This document shows, one piece after another, positions 1 to 5,273 of a stretch of DNA of 5,273 nucleotides. This DNA comes from Deltaproteobacteria bacterium (GTDB taxonomy: Bacteria > Desulfobacterota > Binatia > UBA9968). The stretch lies in assembly GCA_005879435.1 (NCBI GenBank), contig VBKX01000357.1, positions 1-5,273 of the forward strand, given 5' to 3'. Numbering within the stretch: the first letter of the stretch is position 1; every line of letters starts with the position of its first letter. The notes below the pieces were generated by a model. It saw only the letters and a program-made list of their open reading frames with translations, was not told the DNA's origin and made no database searches. The position numbers were made by a program, and so were the translations under genes.

Positions 1-288
1 CACGCCGCGGGCGAAATTGAGCCAGGCGCGCCATACGAGATCTTTCTGCTTGTCGCGGTCGGGAATCTCTTTGCCTAAGACCATCGCGACGTTCTCTTCC
101 ATCCTCTTGCGATATTTCCACATCAAGACGAACGTCAGGCTCGCCATGAACCGCATAAAACCCATCACCAGCCGCTCGGGAACGTACGGTAAATAGTTGA
201 TAAAGCCGCGCAGCGCGTACTCACCGCAGCGGTAGCGAAAATTGTAGAAGATCTCCCTGAAGGTCGATCGGTGTTTCTTTCTCGCCAT
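1..288 (-). CDS. Lipid A-type lysophospholipid acyltransferase (LpxL/HtrB-like), N-terminal fragment
   Basis: The frame is open from the ATG at 288 to the left edge and gives 96 residues; the rest lies outside the window. An in-frame TAA two codons upstream makes this ATG the first possible start. The fragment has a basic N-terminus (MARKKHRS), a hydrophobic stretch at about residues 38-57 (LPYVPERL, then FMRFMASLTFVLMW), a basic cluster (KYRKRMEENVAMVLG, residues 58-72) and a helix with WRAWLNFARG. This pattern is the usual N-terminal region of the lipid A biosynthesis acyltransferase family: a membrane anchor, an 'R-x-x-N-hydrophobic' segment, then a charged helix. Such enzymes add acyl chains to lipid A precursors at the inner membrane. 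The catalytic HX4D motif should lie further on and is not visible, so activity and exact substrate are unknown. A terminator separates it from the Fe-S genes, so it is probably a separate transcription unit. Confidence 0.72.
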   Translation of the reverse strand, partial: MARKKHRSTFREIFYNFRYRCGEYALRGFINYLPYVPERLVMGFMRFMASLTFVLMWKYRKRMEENVAMVLGKEIPDRDKQKDLVWRAWLNFARGV

Positions 289-294
289 GATTTA

Positions 295-323
295 TGTATA
301 AATTCGTTCTTTGCTCGATACAA
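295..323 (-). promoter_or_regulatory. Candidate promoter for the acyltransferase gene
   Basis: Read on the minus strand, TTGTAT (323-318) and TATACA (300-295) are separated by 17 nt, a typical sigma-70 spacing. The match is modest (3 of 6 and 4 of 6 to consensus). The -10 box ends only six bases before the ATG at 288, so transcription would start at or next to the start codon, giving a leaderless mRNA. No convincing Shine-Dalgarno sequence precedes this ATG, which fits. The A+T-rich stretch after the terminator contrasts with the surrounding coding DNA. It could also be chance. Confidence 0.27.
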
Positions 324-337
324 GGATGGTACAAACT

Positions 338-368
338 AAAAACGGTGACGAGCCTCCGCCCGTCACCG
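338..368 (-). terminator. Rho-independent terminator ending the Fe-S operon / unknown gene
   Basis: On the minus strand, CGGTGACG (368-361) and CGTCACCG (350-343) form a perfect 8-bp stem around a 10-nt loop, followed at once by five T (342-338). Outer bases AAAGG could pair further with the T run through A-T and G-T pairs. The hairpin begins 33 nt after the stop codon at 402. Its orientation matches the minus-strand genes; on the plus strand it is followed only by a weak CCTTT. Confidence 0.85.
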
Positions 369-401
369 CCTTTGGATAGTCGTTCAAAGTCGCCTCCGTC
401 G

Positions 402-863
402 TTATCGACTCGCGACTCTGCGCAAACGTTGTCGCGCCGACCGACGAGCGGCCGCCACGCTGCGTTTGTGTTTTCTCGGCCGCCCCGTAAGCTGGTAGAC
501 CTTAGCTTGGGTGCGTTGCGCCAAGGCCCTGTCCTTCCACGCGACCATTCCCCGACGAACATAGCTGGGATGCAATCCCAAGGCTTCACAGACGCTGTCG
601 AAAGCGAATATTCCCTCGCCGGCTTCCTCCATAATCCAACCTTCAGACTCGCGAAACAAAGCCTTGCCTTTGCCATCCTGGGCGAAGATGTACTTTTGAA
701 AACACGCGATGGCGTCTTCCAAAATCGCCAGCATGAGCTTTTTTTCCGGCTCCAAATGCAGCTTGCGCCGGAACGTATCGAGATACTGATCCGGCAAAAG
801 CGTGTCCGGCTGAAACAGCGAGGTTACGCGTTCTTCCATGCTAAGTCCGGTGTCGTAACTCAT
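402..863 (-). CDS. Conserved protein of unknown function with a basic C-terminal tail
   Basis: This 153-residue protein has no function I can assign. Start: the ATG at 863 is preceded by GGGAGG with an 8-nt spacer; two in-frame GTG codons at 872 and 869 lie against or inside that site and are unlikely starts. Residues 26-62 (PDQYLDTFRRKLHLEPEKKL, then MLAILEDAIACFQKYIF) look helical. Residues 68-112 contain LFRESEGWIMEE and FAFDSVCEALGLHPSYVRRG, the latter resembling a small helix-turn-helix. From about residue 117 the tail is dense in Arg and Lys (GRPRKHKRS, RRSARQRLRR) and could contact nucleic acid or another polyanion. I recall the central 'LEPEKxLMLA-LEDA-xCFQKY' pattern from hypothetical proteins of Deltaproteobacteria-like and related uncultured phyla; this is memory, not a search. 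There is no signal peptide or membrane segment. It lies 63 nt downstream of the Rrf2 gene and just before the terminator, so it is probably the last gene of the operon. A role in DNA binding or Fe-S regulation is speculation. Confidence 0.82.
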   Translation of the reverse strand: MSYDTGLSMEERVTSLFQPDTLLPDQYLDTFRRKLHLEPEKKLMLAILEDAIACFQKYIFAQDGKGKALFRESEGWIMEEAGEGIFAFDSVCEALGLHPSYVRRGMVAWKDRALAQRTQAKVYQLTGRPRKHKRSVAAARRSARQRLRRVASR

Positions 864-871
864 AATCACCA

Positions 872-877
872 CCTCCC
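872..877 (-). promoter_or_regulatory. Ribosome binding site deciding the start of the unknown gene
   Basis: GGGAGG on the minus strand, 8 nt before the ATG at 863. It selects the ATG over two upstream GTG codons, the first of which (870-872) overlaps the site. The 63-nt gap 864-926 otherwise shows no clear promoter or strong hairpin. Confidence 0.75.
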
Positions 878-926
878 GTTAGGGTGCGGCCTGATTCCAG
901 ACGAATGGAAAAATCATTCATCATGA

Positions 927-1382
927 TCACGCCGCACTCGAAAGAGAAGAAGAGCCAATCAATTCCTTGCAGGCAGGTCGCCGCAAGGCCGCAATCGTTG
1001 TCCGACTAAGTACTTCGGTAATACTGCGTTGCACTTCACTCCAAACTCCGATCATCGTGCAACGCGGCAGCTGGTCGCAGCCTAATTCGTCGTCCAGGCA
1101 AACGTTGACCGCGATCGGTCCTTCGATCGCCTCTATAACGTCATAGAATGAAATCGCGTCTGCCGAACGCGCCAGCATATACCCGCCCAGAGAGCCTCTT
1201 TTCGACTTGATCAACCCGCCGCGGATCAAGTCTTGAATGATCTTTTCCAAAAATTTGCGCGGCACGCCTTGACGCGTAGCGATCTCAGCTATCGAGCAGC
1301 ATTTCTCCGGGTCCTGATCTGAAAGATAAATCACCGCGCGCAAACCATAATCGACCCGTCGAGGAATCTGCATTAGACCCAT
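927..1382 (-). CDS. Rrf2/IscR-family Fe-S-sensing transcriptional regulator
   Basis: This 151-residue cytoplasmic repressor/activator of the Rrf2 family (IscR, NsrR, RirA relatives) probably senses Fe-S status and controls this operon. The N-terminal winged helix is clear: IPRRVDYGLRAVIYLS (residues 6-21), the recognition region SIAEIATRQGVPRKFLEKII (30-49), and a wing KRGSLGGYMLAR (61-72). A dimerisation helix follows. Three cysteines, C95, C102 and C108, form CX6CX5C in the cluster-binding loop, close to the CX5CX5C of E. coli IscR and a spacing I recall in other Rrf2 proteins, so a bound Fe-S cluster is likely. C28, C29 and C138 are extra. Start: the ATG at 1382 has AAGGGG (1397-1392) 9 nt upstream. 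An alternative ATG at 1373 forms a TAATG junction with the nifS stop and gives the more family-typical N-terminus MQIPRRVDYG. Either way the two genes are translationally coupled. Unlike many isc/suf operons, the regulator comes last rather than first. Its operator is not recognisable here and probably lies upstream of the operon, off the window. Confidence 0.93.
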   Translation of the reverse strand: MGLMQIPRRVDYGLRAVIYLSDQDPEKCCSIAEIATRQGVPRKFLEKIIQDLIRGGLIKSKRGSLGGYMLARSADAISFYDVIEAIEGPIAVNVCLDDELGCDQLPRCTMIGVWSEVQRSITEVLSRTTIAALRRPACKELIGSSSLSSAA

Positions 1383-2614
1383 AGCTTCTTACCCCTTGCC
1401 ATGAGCTTATCGGCCGCCGCGACTCCTGCGGGGCGCGGCTGCTGCGCATTACGCAGCCTGCCCAAGGCGGAAAGCCCCTCTAAGCGTTGGACGATTGCCG
1501 GCATCTTTTCGTTCACATAAAGCACTTCTTGTCGAGTATTAAATCGGCTCAAACTGAAACGGACCGCGCCTTGCAGCCAATCGGCGGGCACTTTCATGGC
1601 GCGCAAAACATGCGACGGCTCCGACGATCCCGCGGTACAGGCGGAGCCGGTCGAGGCGCATATTCCTTGCTGATCTAAAAGCACCAGGATCGACTCCCCT
1701 TCCAAATATCGAAAACTGATATTCGAAGTATTCGGCAAGCGATTTTGCGCCCGGCCATTGACTCGGCTGCCTGGGCACGACTCGAGCAACAATTCTTCGA
1801 GCTGATCGCGCAGCTCCTTTATTCGCACCGCATCTTCGGCCATGTGGCTAAGTGCCGTCTCCGCTGCCTTGCCCATGCCGATGATGGCCGAGACGTTTTC
1901 CGTTCCGGCGCGACGATTGCGTTCTTGATGACCACCGATCATAAACGGCGAAAACGTCAAGCCGCGTCGCACGTAAAGCGCGCCGACTCCTTTCGGCGCA
2001 TAGAACTTGTGGCCCGAGATCGTTAACAAGTCGATCGGCAGATCCTTAACTTTGAACGGCAACTTGCCTGCGGCTTGCACCGCGTCGACGTGAAACGGAA
2101 TGCCTTTCGATCGGACGATTGCACCAATTTCCTCGATCGGAAAAATCACTCCGGTCTCATTGTTCGCCCACATGATGGACACCAACGCGGTGTCGTCACT
2201 CAGTCCCGAGCGCAGCTCTTCCACGTCGAGGGCGCCGTTTTCATCTACGCCCAACCAGGTCACCCGATAACCTTTTTTTTCTAAGTGCTGGCACAAACCC
2301 AGCACCGCCGGATGTTCAACCTGAGTGGTTACGATGTGGCGTTTATCCGGGCGCGCTTCTAGCATGCCGCGGATCGCCGCGTTATCGCCTTCGGTGCCGC
2401 AACTGGTGAAAATCACTTCGATGGGATCGGCGGCGCCGATCAGAGCGGTGACCTGCGCCCGCGCTTGACCGACTTTCTGGCCGACCTCGCTGCCGAAACG
2501 ATGGATGCTTGACGGGTTGCCATAGTACTCCGTCAAAAACGGCAACATTGCTTCCGCGACCTCGGGTAACACTCGGGTCGTCGCGTTGTTATCGAAGTAA
2601 ATCTCGCCTGCCAT
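1373..2614 (-). CDS. nifS: Cysteine desulfurase, NifS-type (class V aminotransferase fold)
   Basis: This 413-residue PLP enzyme converts L-cysteine to alanine and leaves a persulfide sulfur on its active-site cysteine for Fe-S assembly. The N-terminal YFDNNATT (6-13) is diagnostic. His101 (VEHPAV) would stack on PLP; WANNETG (149-155), Asp177 and Gln180 (HVDAVQ) bind the cofactor; Lys203 (SGHK) forms the Schiff base; Cys326 in STGSACTAGSSEPSHVLRAM is the catalytic cysteine; Arg352 (VRFSLSRFNT) should bind the substrate carboxylate. The short loop after the cysteine and the 'ICASTGSACTAG...EPSHVLRAM' wording place it in group I, nearer NifS than IscS, but no other nif gene is present, so a housekeeping role is more likely than nitrogenase. 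The last ~28 residues (from about 386, rich in Arg, Ala and Pro) extend beyond the usual end. The gene starts 28 nt after the sufA-sufB fusion. Its SD-like GGAGGT (2639-2634) is 19 nt from the ATG, unusually far, with no in-frame alternative start between, so translation may depend on coupling. Confidence 0.95.
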   Translation of the reverse strand: MAGEIYFDNNATTRVLPEVAEAMLPFLTEYYGNPSSIHRFGSEVGQKVGQARAQVTALIGAADPIEVIFTSCGTEGDNAAIRGMLEARPDKRHIVTTQVEHPAVLGLCQHLEKKGYRVTWLGVDENGALDVEELRSGLSDDTALVSIMWANNETGVIFPIEEIGAIVRSKGIPFHVDAVQAAGKLPFKVKDLPIDLLTISGHKFYAPKGVGALYVRRGLTFSPFMIGGHQERNRRAGTENVSAIIGMGKAAETALSHMAEDAVRIKELRDQLEELLLESCPGSRVNGRAQNRLPNTSNISFRYLEGESILVLLDQQGICASTGSACTAGSSEPSHVLRAMKVPADWLQGAVRFSLSRFNTRQEVLYVNEKMPAIVQRLEGLSALGRLRNAQQPRPAGVAAADKLMARGKKLWV

Positions 2615-2642
2615 AATTGTTCTCTGACTTCTGACCTCCGTT

Positions 2643-4367
2643 CTATCCGACGCTCCCCTCCAAGCTCACGCCGAGAAGTTTCTGCGCCTCGACGGCGAAC
2701 TCCATCGGTAATTCTTTGAATACCTGTTTGCAGAAACCGTTGACAATCATATTGACGGCGTCTTTGGTCGAAATACCCCGTTGCCGGCAGTAGAACAATT
2801 GATCTTCGCCGATCTTCGAGGTCGACGCTTCATGCTCGACCTGCGAAGCATTGTTGAGCACTTCGAGATAAGGGAAAGTATGGGCACCGCATTTGTCGCC
2901 CAGTAATAACGAATCGCACTGCGAATAGTTGCGCGCGCCCGCCGCGCCTTTCATGATTTTCACCAGGCCACGGTACGTGTTTTGCCCATGTCCGGCCGAA
3001 ATGCCCTTTGAAATGATCGTGCTCTTGGTGTTCTTGCCCATATGGATCATTTTCGTGCCGGTATCGGCTTGCTGGTAATTGTTCGTCAACGCCACCGAGT
3101 AAAACTCACCAACCGAATCGTCGCCTTGCAAGATACAGCTCGGATACTTCCAGGTAATAGCCGAGCCGGTTTCGACCTGCGTCCAGGAAATCTTCGACCG
3201 TTCGCCCAGACATTTGCCGCGCTTTGTGACGAAATTATAAATGCCGCCCTTGCCCTCGGCGTCGCCGGGATACCAGTTTTGCACCGTGGAATACTTGATC
3301 TGCGCGTCGCGATGGGCAACCAATTCCACCACTGCGGCGTGCAATTGATTTTTGTCGCGCATCGGCGCGGTGCAACCTTCGAGATAGCTTACCGTCGCCC
3401 CTTCTTCTGCGACGATCAGCGTGCGCTCAAACTGCCCGGTCTCCGCGGCATTGATGCGAAAATAAGTCGACAGCTCCATAGGACAGCGTACTCCTTTTGG
3501 GATGTAGCAAAACGAGCCGTCGCTAAACACCGCCGAATTGAGCGAGGCAAAAAAGTTATCGGTGTAGGGCACCACGGAGCCCAAATATTTCTGCACCAGC
3601 TCCGGATGATTCTGCACTGCCTCCGAAAAAGAACAGAAAATGATTCCCAATTCGGAAAGCTTTCCTTTGAACGTGGTTGCGACCGAGACGCTATCGAATA
3701 CGGCATCGACGGCAACGCCAGCCAGAGATTCCTGTTCTTTGAGAGGGATACCCAACTTCTCGTACATCGCGAGCAGTTCGGGATCGACCTCTTCCAGACT
3801 CTTTGGTCCGTCCGTCTTCGATTTCGGCGCCGAGTAATAACGGATCGCCTGGTAGTCGATGGGCGGATAATGTACCATCGCCCACTTCGGCTCGGCCTCG
3901 GATTTTTCCAGCTTTGCCCAATGGCGGTAAGCTTTGAGCCGCCATTGAAGCATAAATTCTGGCTCGTTCTTCTTCGCGGAAATGAAGCGAATAATCTCTT
4001 CGTTCAACTCAGGTGGAACGGTATCGGCTTCAATGTCGGTAACGAAACCGTACTTGTACTCGCGCCGGGTCAAGTCTTCGACCGGGTTTTGAAAAACGAA
4101 GCCCGACTGCATCAGTTCGTCTTTGTAGTCAAGCTCCGTGCCGCTCAAATAAAGCAAGCTCTTCATATCGACTAAAAGCTTAGCACCGTCCTTTTCAAAG
4201 ACCTTGTCGGTCGCTTTCGGCGCGTCGAAATCGACTTTATACTGCAAGCCCGAGCAGCCGCCGCCGACCACCTTGACTCTCAGCGCCTGTCCCTCGCGGC
4301 TCTCGGCGGCGATCAATTCTTTGATCCGCGCCGCGGCACGTTCAGTGAGGCTGACTCCCATGGCCAT
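2643..4367 (-). CDS. SufA-SufB fusion: A-type carrier domain joined to Fe-S scaffold SufB
   Basis: This gene encodes 574 residues. Residues 1-97 are an A-type carrier (HesB/IscA/SufA) domain: SLTERAAARIKELI (6-19), VVGGGCSGLQYKVDF (33-47) with the first conserved Cys38, VDMKSLLYLSGTELDY (66-81) and GFVFQNP (89-95). Where relatives end in a Cys-Gly-Cys motif, this protein runs into SufB at about residue 101 (EYKYGFVTDIEADTVP, 103-118). The SufB part (~474 residues) is of normal length and well conserved: SAKKNEPEFMLQWRLKAYRHW (split at 130/131-150), YIPKGVRCP (288-296), Cys332 in LEGCTAP (counterpart of E. coli C254, which takes sulfur), Cys484 in YSQCDSLLLGDKCGAHTFPY (counterpart of C405), and His512/Glu513 in VEHEAST (counterparts of H433/E434). 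SufB normally works in a SufB-SufC2-SufD complex in the cytosol to build clusters; SufC and SufD are not seen nearby. The start ATG at 4367 has AGAGGAGG 9 nt upstream; a second ATG at 4361 is less well placed. Fusion and domain calls are firm; the carrier function is doubtful because two ligands are missing. Confidence 0.96.
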   Translation of the reverse strand: MAMGVSLTERAAARIKELIAAESREGQALRVKVVGGGCSGLQYKVDFDAPKATDKVFEKDGAKLLVDMKSLLYLSGTELDYKDELMQSGFVFQNPVEDLTRREYKYGFVTDIEADTVPPELNEEIIRFISAKKNEPEFMLQWRLKAYRHWAKLEKSEAEPKWAMVHYPPIDYQAIRYYSAPKSKTDGPKSLEEVDPELLAMYEKLGIPLKEQESLAGVAVDAVFDSVSVATTFKGKLSELGIIFCSFSEAVQNHPELVQKYLGSVVPYTDNFFASLNSAVFSDGSFCYIPKGVRCPMELSTYFRINAAETGQFERTLIVAEEGATVSYLEGCTAPMRDKNQLHAAVVELVAHRDAQIKYSTVQNWYPGDAEGKGGIYNFVTKRGKCLGERSKISWTQVETGSAITWKYPSCILQGDDSVGEFYSVALTNNYQQADTGTKMIHMGKNTKSTIISKGISAGHGQNTYRGLVKIMKGAAGARNYSQCDSLLLGDKCGAHTFPYLEVLNNASQVEHEASTSKIGEDQLFYCRQRGISTKDAVNMIVNGFCKQVFKELPMEFAVEAQKLLGVSLEGSVG

Positions 4368-4376
4368 TGATTGCTT

Positions 4377-4384
4377 CCTCCTCT
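4377..4384 (-). promoter_or_regulatory. Strong ribosome binding site of the sufA-sufB fusion gene
   Basis: AGAGGAGG on the minus strand lies 9 nt before the ATG at 4367, inside the 24-nt gap after the upstream desulfurase. It supports translation beginning at the A-type domain, so the fusion is a genuinely expressed start and not an artefact of reading through upstream of SufB. Confidence 0.85.
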
Positions 4385-4391
4385 AAAACCT

Positions 4392-5273
4392 TTACGAAAA
4401 CCGTTGCTGCGGCTTGAGATCAGACTGTTGCCGCGTTTGCAGCTTGGCCTTAGCCTTATAAACAGGAGAAATTTCTCTCAAGCGCCGCACCTCTTCGCCA
4501 ACCCGCTGAACGGTGTATTCGATCTCGTCGGCCGTATTGAACCGGCCCAGACCAAAGCGAATGGAGGCATGAGCCAACGAATCCTCTAAACCGATCGCTT
4601 TCAGCACATAAGAAGGTTCGAGACTCGCTGAAGTGCACGCCGAACCCGTTGACACGGCAATCTCCTTCAACCCCATCATCAAAGACTCACCGTCGACATA
4701 TGCGAAACTCAGGTTCAAGTTGCCCGGCAAGCGCATCACCGCATCTCCATTGATCCGTACATCATCAAGCTGCTCGAATATCCCAGTTTTTAGCCGTTCT
4801 CGTAACGCAGTCAGCCGTTCACCCTCGGTACTCATTTCTTTTTTGGCCAGCTCGCAGGCTTTACCCAAACCGACAATCCCGGGAACGTTCAAAGTCCCTG
4901 ATCTCATACCGCGCTCATGGCCGCCGCCGTCTATCTGCGGGGTAATTTTGACCCGCGGTTTCGTCGAGCGCACGAAGAGCGCGCCAATTCCCTTCGGGCC
5001 ATACATCTTGTGCGCCGTCAGAGACAACAAATCGATACCCATGTCCTCGACGTTAAGTGGAATCTTGCCCACTGCCTGGGTGGCATCGCTATGAAAAAGA
5101 ATACCTTTTTCTTTCGCCAATCGACCGATTTCTCTTGTCGGTTGGATCGTGCCGATCTCGTTATTCACCGCCATAATGGAAATCAGAATAGTTTTGTCAG
5201 TGAGCGAATCTCTCAGTCGTTGCAAATCAACAAATCCGTCTCGACTCACGGGCAAATAGCTAACCTCAAAACC
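4392..5273 (-). CDS. iscS: Cysteine desulfurase, IscS-type, C-terminal ~293 residues (5' end off the window)
   Basis: The frame is open to the right edge and begins with GFEVSYLPV, a segment found about 115 residues into IscS, so the true start and the PLP-stacking histidine lie outside. The enzyme releases sulfur from cysteine as a persulfide. Visible landmarks (fragment numbering): AVNNEIGTIQP (35-45), Asp63 and Gln66 (HSDATQAVGK) for PLP, Lys89 (TAHKMYGPKG) for the Schiff base, GGGHERGMRSGTLNVPG (116-132), Cys213 in STGSACTSASLEPSYVLKAIG as the catalytic cysteine, and Arg239 (SIRFGLGRFNT). The long cysteine loop and this wording are typical of group I IscS. The C-terminal tail after ISPVY is Lys/Gln-rich (KAKAKLQTRQQSDLKPQQ) and does not match the tail of E. 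coli IscS that contacts IscU. The next gene starts 24 nt downstream, so the two are surely cotranscribed. It is clearly a different paralogue from the NifS-type enzyme two genes later. Confidence 0.95.
   Translation of the reverse strand, partial: GFEVSYLPVSRDGFVDLQRLRDSLTDKTILISIMAVNNEIGTIQPTREIGRLAKEKGILFHSDATQAVGKIPLNVEDMGIDLLSLTAHKMYGPKGIGALFVRSTKPRVKITPQIDGGGHERGMRSGTLNVPGIVGLGKACELAKKEMSTEGERLTALRERLKTGIFEQLDDVRINGDAVMRLPGNLNLSFAYVDGESLMMGLKEIAVSTGSACTSASLEPSYVLKAIGLEDSLAHASIRFGLGRFNTADEIEYTVQRVGEEVRRLREISPVYKAKAKLQTRQQSDLKPQQRFS

Noticed and set aside
221..676. Minus-strand open frame of 151 codons overlapping the unknown gene and the acyltransferase start
   Set aside because: It spans the terminator and overlaps two better-supported frames on the same strand; its translation has no family resemblance.
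294..926. Plus-strand open frame of 210 codons over the unknown gene and the terminator
   Set aside because: It runs through the terminator hairpin and across the complement of a gene with a good ribosome binding site and family-like sequence; no recognisable protein features.
864..926. Possible promoter or operator in the gap between the regulator and the unknown gene (ATCATGAT palindrome, imperfect GATTTTTCC/GGAATC repeat)
   Set aside because: The palindrome is only 8 bases, the repeat is interrupted, and no paired -35/-10 boxes are convincing.
2273..2280. Run of eight A on the coding strand of nifS (GAA AAA AAA GGT), which fits a slippery heptamer
   Set aside because: A -1 shift would meet a stop after about ten codons, there is no obvious stimulatory structure, and the zero frame encodes the complete enzyme; most likely just Glu-Lys-Lys codons, though it is a spot where sequencing errors could occur.
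1373..2614. Nitrogen-fixation role suggested by the NifS-like sequence
   Set aside because: No nitrogenase or other nif genes are visible, and NifS-type desulfurases often serve general Fe-S assembly; the context here is SufB and an Rrf2 regulator.
3042..4175. Long plus-strand open frame (377 codons) opposite the sufA-sufB gene
   Set aside because: It lies wholly inside a strongly conserved minus-strand gene, its protein has no recognisable domain, and it is rich in His, Arg and Phe as expected from the complement of a coding frame.

Overview
The window holds a tightly packed iron-sulfur (Fe-S) cluster assembly locus, all on the minus strand, so transcription runs from right to left. The organism looks like a Gram-negative bacterium: the left edge carries the start of a lipid A-type acyltransferase. 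An IscS/NifS-type gene set, an Rrf2 regulator and a conserved unknown protein that I associate from memory with Deltaproteobacteria-like uncultured lineages (Binatota, Methylomirabilota/NC10, Rokubacteria, Entotheonella) suggest such a genome. That placement is a low-confidence inference. No mobile element, tRNA, rRNA or CRISPR array is visible.

Order in the direction of transcription: (1) an IscS-type cysteine desulfurase, 5' end beyond the right edge (4392-5273); (2) a single 574-residue gene joining an A-type carrier (SufA/IscA/HesB) domain directly to a complete SufB (2643-4367); (3) a second cysteine desulfurase, closer to NifS (1373-2614); (4) an Rrf2/IscR-like regulator with a three-cysteine motif, overlapping the end of nifS (927-1382); (5) a conserved protein of unknown function with a very basic tail (402-863); (6) an intrinsic terminator (338-368); (7) the first 96 codons of an LpxL/HtrB-like acyltransferase, running off the left edge (1-288). 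Gaps between genes 1 to 4 are 24 nt, 28 nt and an overlap, so these four probably form one operon. Gene 5 follows after 63 nt and probably belongs to the same transcript, which the terminator would end.

Functionally, the desulfurases would take sulfur from cysteine, the SufB part would be the scaffold subunit receiving sulfur and building a cluster, and the regulator would sense Fe-S status and adjust the operon. SufC (ATPase), SufD and a SufE/SufU sulfur shuttle, which SufB normally needs, are not in the window and must lie upstream or elsewhere.

The most unusual point is the SufA-SufB fusion. The A-type domain keeps its first conserved cysteine, but the fusion replaces the C-terminal Cys-Gly-Cys motif, so the usual three-cysteine ligand set is missing.
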